Positions 36,280 to 43,953 of a DNA stretch of 46,811 bases are shown piece by piece. The stretch is taken from contig CBFHYJ010000007.1 in NCBI GenBank assembly GCA_965659945.1, forward strand, positions 1 to 46,811. The letters run 5' to 3'. The first letter of the stretch is position 1. Each line of letters opens with the position of its first letter. The DNA comes from VMDJ01 sp965659945. GTDB taxonomy: Bacteria > Pseudomonadota > Gammaproteobacteria > Chromatiales > Chromatiaceae. A program made the translations under genes and the position numbers. Under the pieces are notes generated by a model, which worked only from the letters and a program-made list of their open reading frames with translations, did no database searches and had not been told where the DNA came from.

Positions 36280-36300
36280 ACCCCCTCAAATTGAGGGGGT
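36280..36300 (-). terminator. Intercistronic hairpin between urtA and urtB
   Basis: ACCCCCTC and GAGGGGGT form a GC-rich stem with an AATTT loop, followed on the minus strand by TTTCTT. Placed right after urtA, it is suited to stop most transcripts or protect the urtA mRNA 3' end, giving more binding protein than membrane parts. The U tract is imperfect, so partial termination is likely. Confidence 0.7.
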
Positions 36301-36327
36301 CACTCAAGAACTAACGATGTTTTTTAC

Positions 36328-37623
36328 TTACTCGTAGTTCTGGCCTGAGCACTTAGCTGTCTTTACGTTGTAGTTACCGCAAGACAGTGGCGCACGCCAA
36401 TCAGAGATCAAATCTTTAGAGCCTGGCAAGAAGTCAGACCATGCATCACCTGCAACTAGACCTGGAGTCTGGCTAACGATTTGGAATTGACCATCATCTT
36501 GGATTTCACCAATCAAAACAGGCTTGGTGATGTGATGATTAGGCATCATTGCTGAGACACCACCAGAAAGGTTTGGTGTTGTTACACCGATGATTGATTC
36601 TGATACAGCTTCAGAGTCGGTAGTACCCGCCTTCTTAACCGCTTCAACCCACATATTGAAACCAACATAATGTGCTTCCATTGGATCATTTGTTACGCGG
36701 TCTTCATTTTTAATGAACTTCTGCCACGCTTCGATGAACGCATCATTCTCTGGCGCATCAACACTCATAAAGTAATTCCACGCCGCCAAATGACCTACCA
36801 ATGGCTTGGTATCAATACCTGAAAGCTCTTCCTCTCCAACTGAGAAAGCTACAACTGGAATATCTTCAGCTGATACGCCTTGGTTACCTAACTCCTTATA
36901 GAAGGGAACGTTAGCATCACCATTGATTGTTGAAACAACAGCTGTCTTCTTACCTGCGGCACCAAACTTCTTGATATCCGAAACAATTGACTGCCAATCA
37001 GAATGACCGAATGGGGTGTAATTGATCATGATGTCGCTTGCAGGAACACCTTTGTCTTTTAGGTATGCCTCAAGGATCTTATTAGTGGTACGTGGATAGA
37101 CATAATCAGTACCTGCTAGAACCCAACGCTTTACACCCTGGTCCATTAAGTAATCCACAGCTGGGATAGCCTGTTGGTTAGGCGCAGCACCGGTGTAATA
37201 CACATATTTCGATGATTCTTCACCTTCATACTGCACGGGGTAGAACAATGGCACCTTTAGTTCTTCCACAACTGGAAGCACTGACTTTCGAGATACTGAT
37301 GTCCAACAACCGAAGATCGCATCAACACCATCTTTAGTAATTAACTCACGAGTTTTCTCAGCGAATAATGGCCAATTCGAGGCGGGGTCAACGACAACTG
37401 GCTCAAGTTTTTTACCAAGTAGACCACCTTTTTTGTTCTGCTCTTCGATGAGCATCAACATCGTGTCTTTCAAGGTCGTTTCGGAAATCGCCATCGTTCC
37501 GGACAGTGAATGCAAGATACCCACTTTGATAGTGTCGGCTGCTTGCGCGACTGAACCGATGGTAATTGCAGAAGTTGCTGCTACAGCTATAGCAAGCTTC
37601 TTCATCTGGCTCTTAAATTTCAT
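36328..37623 (-). CDS. urtA: Urea ABC transporter periplasmic binding protein UrtA
   Basis: This protein captures urea (or short amides) in the periplasm for UrtBCDE. A signal peptide with cleavage after VAQA is followed by DTIKVGILHSLSGTMAISET, the family start. Conserved blocks GCWTSVSRKSVLPVVEE and FYPVQYEGEESSKYVYYTGA identify UrtA rather than LivJ or AmiC. Length is 431 residues. A sigma-54 promoter lies about 60 bp upstream, which fits nitrogen control. Confidence 0.96.
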   Translation of the reverse strand: MKFKSQMKKLAIAVAATSAITIGSVAQAADTIKVGILHSLSGTMAISETTLKDTMLMLIEEQNKKGGLLGKKLEPVVVDPASNWPLFAEKTRELITKDGVDAIFGCWTSVSRKSVLPVVEELKVPLFYPVQYEGEESSKYVYYTGAAPNQQAIPAVDYLMDQGVKRWVLAGTDYVYPRTTNKILEAYLKDKGVPASDIMINYTPFGHSDWQSIVSDIKKFGAAGKKTAVVSTINGDANVPFYKELGNQGVSAEDIPVVAFSVGEEELSGIDTKPLVGHLAAWNYFMSVDAPENDAFIEAWQKFIKNEDRVTNDPMEAHYVGFNMWVEAVKKAGTTDSEAVSESIIGVTTPNLSGGVSAMMPNHHITKPVLIGEIQDDGQFQIVSQTPGLVAGDAWSDFLPGSKDLISDWRAPLSCGNYNVKTAKCSGQNYE

Positions 37624-37684
37624 GTGATTGGTCTCCTAGTAAGTTACAACTGCGGAACATTCCGCTACCAAGCACATGGTGTAA

Positions 37685-37701
37685 AGCAATACCTGTGCCA
37701 A
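37685..37701 (-). promoter_or_regulatory. Sigma-54 promoter of the urt-ure operon
   Basis: The minus strand reads TTGGCACAGGTATTGCT. It matches the sigma-54 consensus TTGGCAC-N5-TTGCW, with the invariant GG and GC exactly ten bases apart. It lies about 60 bp upstream of the urtA start. Sigma-54 control of urea uptake through NtrC is known in proteobacteria. Confidence 0.9.
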
Positions 37702-37775
37702 AAAAATAAACTTAATGGAAATCAAGGTACTTATATGACCTATGGCTGACATGAATCACTCAGTAAAAACCTTAA

Positions 37776-37823
37776 TGCACCAACATAATCTACATGCACT
37801 GCATGTACGCACCAAAAGTGTGC
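37776..37823 (-). promoter_or_regulatory. Candidate NtrC enhancer sites
   Basis: TGCACCA at 37776-37782 is a half-site of the NtrC consensus (TGCACC-N5-GGTGCA). GCACCAAAAGTGTGC at 37809-37823 is a near-palindrome of the right length with one arm imperfect. Both lie 75-140 bp upstream of the sigma-54 promoter, the usual enhancer distance. The pairing with the promoter strengthens the call; binding is inferred. Confidence 0.5.
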
Positions 37824-37894
37824 TCTAAATAAAAAGGCTTAATGAGGTTTCATTCCATATTTGAAATGCAGTCATATATGTCATTGGTTCATTG

Positions 37895-37921
37895 CAAAAA
37901 AATGCCAGGGCGAACCCTGGC
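37895..37921 (-). terminator. Rho-independent terminator of the sortase operon
   Basis: GCCAGGG and CCCTGGC flank a TTCG tetraloop, followed on the minus strand by ATTTTTTTG. It lies 16 bp after the stop of the 50-residue gene and ends the sortase transcript. Confidence 0.93.
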
Positions 37922-37936
37922 GAATATTCAATCAAC

Positions 37937-38089
37937 TTAGGAGGATGAAGAATCTTTGGAGGAAAGCTGCTCTGTGGGCTTGGCTTTAAGCGTTTGAATA
38001 AGCTTGAGTTGGGATGGCGTATTGCCCTTTGGCGTTTTCTCTTTGTCACAGGGCGTTAAATCTAAATCAGCTAAACACAGCGTTGTCAT
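37937..38089 (-). CDS. Small hydrophilic protein at the end of the sortase operon (50 aa)
   Basis: The frame starts ATG 38089 with GAGGTG six bases upstream, nine bases after the sortase stop, and ends TAA 37937 directly before the operon terminator. The product begins MTTLCLADLDLTPCDKEKTP, is rich in Lys, Ser and Thr, and ends KDSSSS. It has two Cys, no signal peptide and no membrane segment. I do not recognise it. Position and ribosome site make expression likely; a role with the sortase is only an inference. Confidence 0.6.
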   Translation of the reverse strand: MTTLCLADLDLTPCDKEKTPKGNTPSQLKLIQTLKAKPTEQLSSKDSSSS

Positions 38090-38098
38090 TGGTTCACC

Positions 38099-38689
38099 TC
38101 ACATCACATACGTTTTAATTTTCTCGACCGGTTTCGCAAAAACTAGATACCGCAGCGGCCCACCTGCAGCGATGGCATCGAAGGGATAACAGGTCACTAA
38201 GATCAAGCCATCTGAGAATGCTTCAGGGCTAATCTTGTTCTTCGTGGCATCAATAATGTCGCTCGCAACAACGCGATACTCCACATCACCTTGTGCGGTT
38301 TGCAGAATGATCGGATCGTTCTGGCCCACCTCTTTTAAGAAGGCGAAATGCGTATCGCGATGAGCACTGATGACAGTGGCTGAGCCACCCTTCCCGCTTT
38401 GCTCATTCCAACCTGGCGCAAAAGCCAGACTGCGTCCGGTATCACCTGAGAGCACTATCTGCTTAACCCCTTGCTCAGGCGCTTGGATTTGCGCAATGGC
38501 GTAGTGATCCGCCCAAGGCCAAGGTCGGCGTTTATCACCGGTCAGCTGGTAGTGCTCCCAACTCTCTTCGAGCAAGTACTGCGCCAGTGCAGCTTTTGCA
38601 GGCACCCACAGGCTCGTTAGCATCATGATCAATCCAATGATCGCTGCAGCTGCCAGCGCGTAGAGGATGTAAAAACGGCGAGCATTCAT
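38099..38689 (-). CDS. Sortase of the proteobacterial dedicated (marine) type
   Basis: This membrane-anchored cysteine transpeptidase joins a sorting-signal protein to an acceptor. It has an N-terminal membrane segment (LYALAAAAIIGLIMMLTSLWV), then the sortase barrel. The catalytic triad is His110 (VISAHRDTHF), Cys167 (LILVTCYPF, the TLxTC-like motif) and Arg180 (GGPLRYLVF). The 196 residues fit TIGR03784. Its start overlaps the stop of the target gene by four bases. The combination of one sortase with one dedicated target is known from Shewanella and other marine gammaproteobacteria. Confidence 0.93.
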   Translation of the reverse strand: MNARRFYILYALAAAAIIGLIMMLTSLWVPAKAALAQYLLEESWEHYQLTGDKRRPWPWADHYAIAQIQAPEQGVKQIVLSGDTGRSLAFAPGWNEQSGKGGSATVISAHRDTHFAFLKEVGQNDPIILQTAQGDVEYRVVASDIIDATKNKISPEAFSDGLILVTCYPFDAIAAGGPLRYLVFAKPVEKIKTYVM

Positions 38690-40785
38690 ACTCGTACCTC
38701 TTCATAGCGACGTACGAGAACAAAAAGGAACGCGGAGACTAGGAGTATAAGAACACCCGCCAAAAGGGTTTGCTGATAACCATCAGCGGTTTGAGCCAAA
38801 GCAATCTGACTACCTGAAAGATTCTTCATGAAAGTGAAGCGTGTTTCTGGTCGCTCAGAACCTGCGTACTTCAACTCTTTTAATACCAATCCCTCTGGCA
38901 TTACGCTGGGGATAGGTTTTGTCTTTACTGATTCTTCTACAGGACGAGATGGCGTCTTATCGACAGCTACCAAGCTGGTGTACTTAGTGACCAAGTGATA
39001 CACAAGACCTAATTCTGTGATCTTCTCTTTCGCCACATCACGCGAGACGCCATGTAAGTAACTACGCTGCCACTCATCGATTGAGCGCTTTGCCCAATCA
39101 ACGGCAATACCCTTCTCGTTATCCGAGGCTTGAACCTTGACGATCTTCTTCCACTCGACCTGACCTAATCGACCTGTCACCTGAATCTCACCGACTGGCT
39201 TATCCATGCGTACTGAGAAGACCAATGGCTCACCAAGATAGAGATCAGGAATGAACTTTGGGCTGATATCGGTAATACCAAGTCCTGTGATCTGCACATT
39301 GGTCAGCACGGGCTGACTGATCTTTTTGAACAGCTCAGAGATCGCTTTTTTGCTCTCATCGATACGATCGACAAAGGTGTAGGTACCACGACCGGCAGTA
39401 GCAGCCTCTTTCATGAAGAAGCTATTGGGCGCACTGCCAATACCAACCGTGAATAGACGAGAGTTACCTAAGTGACTACGAATCTGATCAAACAGCGCTT
39501 TCTCATTACCTACAGAGCCATCGGTAATAAAGATCACCTGGCGCACACGGTGAGATCGTGAAGAACCACCTGGTAAAGCAAGATCTAATGCCGCTTCCAT
39601 ATTGGTACCGCCATCAGCGGTCAGGCTATTGATGTAGCGGTAAGCCTGAGTACGGCTTTTTACATCGACCTCAACGGCATCGGAAAACATCGCTGAGGCA
39701 TCGCTATCAAACTGGATAATGTTGAAGCTATCGCCCGTTTCAAGACCGTTGATACCCGCTAGAAGCGCTTCTTTTGCTGCATCCATCGAGTAGCCATTCA
39801 TTGAACCTGAGGTATCGATCACAAAAATCACCTCACGAGCGAAGGTATGTGGCGTTTGAGCCTCAGGTGGCGTGAGAGTCACCAAACCAAAATTGCCCTT
39901 CTCATGTTTCTCTGAGAAGAAAGCCGCTTTAGGCAGGGTGAGTGAAGTTGGTGCCCAACGCAGGACGAAATCTCGCAGAGCCAGCAGAGACTTATCTTGC
40001 CCCACGGTGAGCATGACGCGGTTACTGTCACGAGAACTGACATTAATCGGATGGGATGAGCTGACTAACTCACCGATCTCAAAGCCTGGTGCCAAGGTGA
40101 CAGCGATGTTGGTCTTGGGCTGAGTTGCATTCTTGATATCGAGCATCTGAGAACGCTCGCCAGGCAGCATCTGCCAACCATCAGACAAATCAGCCTCTTC
40201 AGTGATCTGCTGCGTAGCAGGCGTGAAACGAGGGGTAATAGCCAGTGGGAATCGCAGATCAAATGACTTGTTACGCCAGAGCAAACTCTGCTGATACTCA
40301 ATACGGACTGAGATCACACCACGGGGTGGAATATTGGCGACTGAGGTATGGAAGAGGTTTGGGCGATCTTGCTCAACCAGAGCCGCTTTATAGCCTTCGC
40401 TCTTAGCTTTCTCGTAGGTCTTCTTCGCCTCTTCCTTCTCTTTGATATCACCCTCAATTAAGCGATCACCAATGATCAGCTGCATGCGGTCAACAGCCGC
40501 ATTCTCAGGTAATGGAAACAGATATAAGGCCTCTACCCACTGGTCGCTATCATTCTGGAAAGTCTGATGAACCGTGGTGCGAGCAATCGGACCAGTGACA
40601 TTGATACCGACATCAGTTGAAACCAAAGGCATCGGGATCACATCACCATTGGCACTCTCGGCAACTAAGGTGCCACTATCGACATCGACCTTTGGAATGG
40701 CATGGGCAATGGATGTGACGCCTAGCAAAATAATGGCAAATGCACCGTATAGCGCATAGAAAAGACGAGATTGGTAGCTCCGCAT
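38686..40785 (-). CDS. Sortase target protein with VIT and vWA domains
   Basis: This is the dedicated sortase substrate (TIGR03788 type), 699 residues. A signal peptide (about 1-29) leads to a vault/inter-alpha-trypsin (VIT) domain near 50-175, then a von Willebrand A domain with a MIDAS motif, Asp324 to Ser328 (VIDTSGSMN). The C-terminus carries a sorting signal: LAQTA at 663-667, a hydrophobic helix (LLAGVLILLVSAFLFVLV) and a basic tail (RRYEEVRV). Most relatives have LPxTA or LPxTG, so the Pro-to-Ala change is unusual. The gene overlaps the sortase gene by four bases. Confidence 0.92.
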   Translation of the reverse strand: MRSYQSRLFYALYGAFAIILLGVTSIAHAIPKVDVDSGTLVAESANGDVIPMPLVSTDVGINVTGPIARTTVHQTFQNDSDQWVEALYLFPLPENAAVDRMQLIIGDRLIEGDIKEKEEAKKTYEKAKSEGYKAALVEQDRPNLFHTSVANIPPRGVISVRIEYQQSLLWRNKSFDLRFPLAITPRFTPATQQITEEADLSDGWQMLPGERSQMLDIKNATQPKTNIAVTLAPGFEIGELVSSSHPINVSSRDSNRVMLTVGQDKSLLALRDFVLRWAPTSLTLPKAAFFSEKHEKGNFGLVTLTPPEAQTPHTFAREVIFVIDTSGSMNGYSMDAAKEALLAGINGLETGDSFNIIQFDSDASAMFSDAVEVDVKSRTQAYRYINSLTADGGTNMEAALDLALPGGSSRSHRVRQVIFITDGSVGNEKALFDQIRSHLGNSRLFTVGIGSAPNSFFMKEAATAGRGTYTFVDRIDESKKAISELFKKISQPVLTNVQITGLGITDISPKFIPDLYLGEPLVFSVRMDKPVGEIQVTGRLGQVEWKKIVKVQASDNEKGIAVDWAKRSIDEWQRSYLHGVSRDVAKEKITELGLVYHLVTKYTSLVAVDKTPSRPVEESVKTKPIPSVMPEGLVLKELKYAGSERPETRFTFMKNLSGSQIALAQTADGYQQTLLAGVLILLVSAFLFVLVRRYEEVRV

Positions 40786-40909
40786 TGTTCCCCCAAGCTG
40801 TGGAGAAGAAGAAGTTCCTCATGCTTGAAGGTTACGGAGTCACTTTGTCAGAAATCGGGGTGAAAAATGGAAAAGTAATGGCTTTAGAAATGATTCAAAA
40901 ATCGCTTCA

Positions 40910-42913
40910 TTAACCCTTAATCGTGAAACCAACTTCAACACCATCATCAGCCACATTACTCGCAAAGGCATAACCACGGTGGTAATCAGCAACTAAACGC
41001 ACAATGTATAGCCCTAAGCCAAGATGCGGCTGACCACTAGATGATTTTCGCCCTGAGACCATTGAAGCGAAGATATCTTCATCAGGTAATAGTGGGCCTT
41101 CATTCAGAACCGATAACTGTAGATGCTCTTTAGTCTTCTCGATCTTAATAATGATCAATGTGCCTTCACGATGAAAATCCACAGCATTACTGATTAATTT
41201 CTCTAGCGCTTGCACAACAATCTCTGGCGCACCAATCACAGAGTCCGGACTACCTACGACTTCAAGATCAAAACCACCCTCTGGCCAAATCGCTTTAAAG
41301 CCTTCCATCTGGTTATTTACCAGATCAACTAATGAGAACGAAACTATCTCGGTATCTTGTAGTGCACTCTCTAATCGAGACGCCTCACGCAAGCGCTTTA
41401 ATATGTCATCTAAGCGATCAACGCCCGACACCGCTCTGTCGAGATATTTCATCTGATCATCGTTTGCATACAAACGGGCGTTATCCACTGAGGTTCTCAC
41501 CACAGTCAATGGAGTTCTTAATTCATGCGCCAATCGTGATGCCATTGCCTCAAGATATTGGTTGTACTCACCTAGGCGACGCAACACCGAATCAATACCT
41601 CGACCCAACTCACCAATTTCATCGCGTGAGTCGCTCGGCTTCATATGCCCCGTGATACGTCCATCATGCGATACGCTCGTATCGAGCTGATGCTTTAAGC
41701 CAGTAATCTTGCGTGTTAGATAGGTAGAGAAGATAAACAACAACGCACCGGTAAATGCGAACAAACCAATGGTAATCAAAACGATGTTCTGAAGCGCTCT
41801 ATCTTGAAAAGAGAGTATTTGATCGGTGTCTTGTTCCACCAAGATAGTTCCTACTCTTCTCTCTTCGCCATCAACTCGTGACAGCAACGGCTTTGAAGCG
41901 GTAACAATCGTTGAATCCGTTTCCGCCTGATGGAATCTCTCGATCAAGAAGTCCGCGTAATGCAGATCATAGAAGTGCTCTGTTGGTAATCGAGACTTAT
42001 TGTTAAACGCGTATTCAGGAAATACCTTTGTTGGCATAAGAGAGCGCAAGAAATCACGGATATACCAAGGCAAATCGTTTTTCTCCGGATCTTCCTGATC
42101 GTTCATGCGATTAATATCAGCTAAACGCCAACCTTGATCATCCACAATGCGCACACGCATCTTATTTCGAGCGTGTTGATCAGCTAACGCCATCAAATCA
42201 GGAATCGGTAAACGTAAACGTCCACGCTCAATAGGATCTACTGTTCTGAGCTTTCGGTTAAACGTTGTCTCTACACGCACACCAAAGGAATTGGTCACGA
42301 AGCTTCCTGGGATTCGTGCCTCTAAACGATACCCGGTTTCGCCTTGGGTCTTATCCTGCCAAGCCCCTGTGATTGAGTTGCCACTCGAGGTTGCGAGCCA
42401 CTGATTACCAATCGCTTCTTCAGCAGTGATTCGTCCTGGCGCTACAGGGCTAAAGCGGAAATGACGTCCACCCACAAACATCACAACGCTGTTCTCGTTG
42501 TACTGCGAATATTTCACTGGCTCAGTCGTCACATCTAATAAGACGACTAAGTAACGACGCGTCACATCCTCGCCGACTGCGATGCGAAAACCAAAGTTGC
42601 TATCAGGATCTTTGGTCTCAAAAAACTCAGGCGTTAAATATTCCCAATCATCATCGTAGCCATCCGGATAGATTGGCAAATCCCAACTGTGTACAAACAG
42701 ATCACCTTGATTATGACGACGCAAATTCAAGGATGAGTTAACCATCACCTGCTGGATGGTATTGGCATGGCTGACGAGCGTTTCTTCCTGCTGTTTACGC
42801 AAGAAGCTCTCCACCTCATTCAGCAAGACATAACCCGACCACGGAATCCCCAGCAGCGTGACGGCTACTAAGAGAAGACGAAGTCTGATGCTGAAAAGGA
42901 AATTGATATTCAC
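40910..42913 (-). CDS. pdsS: Sensor histidine kinase of the dedicated sortase system (PdsS type)
   Basis: This inner-membrane sensor has 667 residues. One N-terminal helix (about 8-31) and one near 377-397 enclose a periplasmic sensor domain of about 340 residues. A HAMP-like region follows, then HisKA with the phosphoacceptor His463 (SRLAHELRTPLTVVRTS), and HATPase motifs EKLISNAVDFH and GLGLYIVRLVAD. It matches the TIGR03785 kinase linked to marine sortases. It lies 8 bp after the regulator gene. The kinase looks intact, while its partner regulator carries a premature stop. Confidence 0.92.
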   Translation of the reverse strand: MNINFLFSIRLRLLLVAVTLLGIPWSGYVLLNEVESFLRKQQEETLVSHANTIQQVMVNSSLNLRRHNQGDLFVHSWDLPIYPDGYDDDWEYLTPEFFETKDPDSNFGFRIAVGEDVTRRYLVVLLDVTTEPVKYSQYNENSVVMFVGGRHFRFSPVAPGRITAEEAIGNQWLATSSGNSITGAWQDKTQGETGYRLEARIPGSFVTNSFGVRVETTFNRKLRTVDPIERGRLRLPIPDLMALADQHARNKMRVRIVDDQGWRLADINRMNDQEDPEKNDLPWYIRDFLRSLMPTKVFPEYAFNNKSRLPTEHFYDLHYADFLIERFHQAETDSTIVTASKPLLSRVDGEERRVGTILVEQDTDQILSFQDRALQNIVLITIGLFAFTGALLFIFSTYLTRKITGLKHQLDTSVSHDGRITGHMKPSDSRDEIGELGRGIDSVLRRLGEYNQYLEAMASRLAHELRTPLTVVRTSVDNARLYANDDQMKYLDRAVSGVDRLDDILKRLREASRLESALQDTEIVSFSLVDLVNNQMEGFKAIWPEGGFDLEVVGSPDSVIGAPEIVVQALEKLISNAVDFHREGTLIIIKIEKTKEHLQLSVLNEGPLLPDEDIFASMVSGRKSSSGQPHLGLGLYIVRLVADYHRGYAFASNVADDGVEVGFTIKG

Positions 42914-42921
42914 AGAAGGAT

Positions 42922-43611
42922 TTATACCTTCCAGCGATAGCCCGCCCCGTAGACAGACTCAATCAAATCAAACTCGCCATCTACCGCTAAGAACTTCTTA
43001 CGTAGACGTTTGATATGAGAGGTAATGGTGCCGCCATCGACATAGGTATCAGCAGCCTTCATCAACTGATCTCGGCTTTTTACATGACCTGGGTGCTGCA
43101 CTAGCGAGTTAAGGATCCAGATCTCGGTGACCGTAAGATCCAAATCTTTATCTGCCCACTTTGCTTCTAAACGGTCCATGTTCAGCGCTAACTGAGCAAC
43201 CTCTACTGTCTTGTCATTACTCGAGTTGTCTCGAATCGCATCAACTCGACGGAATAACGATGACACGCGCGCTAATAACTGATGAAGACTGATATCTTTG
43301 GTTAAGTAATCATCAGCACCCAAACGCAAGCCTGACACCTGATCGATATCGGCATCACGCGCAGTAAGAAAGATAATTGGTAATAGCGATGACTCACTGC
43401 GTAGCTGGCGGCACAAATCAAAACCGCCATCAGGCTCATCATCTAAGCCGATATCTAGGATCACTAAATCTGGCAGGTTTCCTTTGAAGGCTTTTTCAGC
43501 TGATTGCTTGTCCGCATAACCTTTAACGGCATAGCCCTGACGGGTGAACAAATCAATTTAGTTCTCGCGAATGTCTTTATCGTCTTCAACGATAACGATG
43601 GACTTGGCCAT
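42922..43611 (-). pseudogene. pdsR: Response regulator of the sortase system (PdsR type) with premature stop
   Basis: From ATG 43611 the translation MAKSIVIVEDDKDIREN reaches a TAA at 43560-43558, then continues in the same frame as IDLFTRQGYAVKG to the stop at 42922. Relatives have a Tyr at the TAA position, so one base change (TAC or TAT to TAA) explains it. The repaired 229-residue OmpR-type regulator has the acidic pocket Asp10-Asp11, phospho-Asp in LVILDIGLD and a C-terminal winged helix (GGTITSHIKRLRKKF). An in-frame restart would lose the acidic pocket and the first beta strand. The gene may be inactive, or the base may be a sequence error. Confidence 0.88.
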
Positions 43612-43717
43612 TTAACTCTTAACCTTTTAATTAATAGCCACAGTCTAAATTCAAATTAATACCTTTGGCTAAAAAGCCATCATTTTTTCATTTTTGAATC
43701 GTTCACGCATAAAAAAA

Positions 43718-43797
43718 GGCCTAGCAATTTCTTGCTAAGCCCTTGTTTTGTATGGCGCGCCCGGCACGATTCGAACGTGCGACCGCCTGGTTCGTAG
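43718..43797 (-). repeat. Right direct repeat: tRNA-Arg(ACG) 3' half plus terminator (att site)
   Basis: This is the second copy of the 80-bp repeat, with 76 of 80 positions identical to 26711-26790 and all four differences in the terminator-to-tRNA spacer region. The tRNA part (43797-43753, minus strand) is identical to the left copy. To the right the sequence continues CCAGA, giving four of the five bases of the 5' anticodon stem, but then loses all similarity to a tRNA. The terminator here has a full T tract. The integrase gene begins 156 bp to the right, the usual place for the att site of a P4-type element. Confidence 0.88.
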
Positions 43798-43884
43798 CCA
43801 GACACTCAAGCATCCAATCGCATCCGAGCCACTCCAAATAATTCTTATTTACCCTTGTTTTTATTGGATTTATCTCCATTATAT

Positions 43885-43917
43885 GTCCAACGGCGTCCAA
43901 TGCCATCCAGCGTCCAA
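43885..43917 (+). repeat. Candidate integrase arm-type sites (three GTCCAA copies)
   Basis: GTCCAA occurs at 43885-43890, 43895-43900 and 43912-43917, the last two within the longer shared word GCGTCCAA. They lie between the att core and the integrase start, where arm-type sites of P4-like elements usually stand. Binding is inferred. Confidence 0.5.
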
Positions 43918-43953
43918 AGTGACTAAGAGAGTGACTAATAATACGGGGAAGAT

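Larger units (their letters stand above)
37624..37936. other. Control region between the urt-ure operon and the sortase operon
   Basis: This 313-bp gene-free stretch holds the sigma-54 promoter, two candidate NtrC sites and the terminator of the sortase transcript. A 74-codon open frame at 37825-38049 on the minus strand overlaps the terminator and the better-supported 50-residue gene, and I regard it as chance. Confidence 0.75.
43612..43953. other. Junction region between the two integrated elements
   Basis: The 342-bp stretch holds the end of the sortase block, the right copy of the tRNA-Arg fragment with its terminator, and the candidate integrase arm sites. The promoters of pdsR (minus) and the integrase (plus) must also lie here. 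No coding frame is supported. Confidence 0.75.

Noticed and set aside
37825..38049. A 74-codon open frame on the minus strand
   Set aside because: It lies over a strong terminator and over the 50-residue frame, which has a far better ribosome site; its product is compositionally odd and resembles no family.
19657..43560. Possible reassignment or programmed read-through of TAA
   Set aside because: Two in-frame TAA codons seemed suggestive, but they replace different residues, many intact genes here use TAA as a normal stop, and no read-through context is shared.
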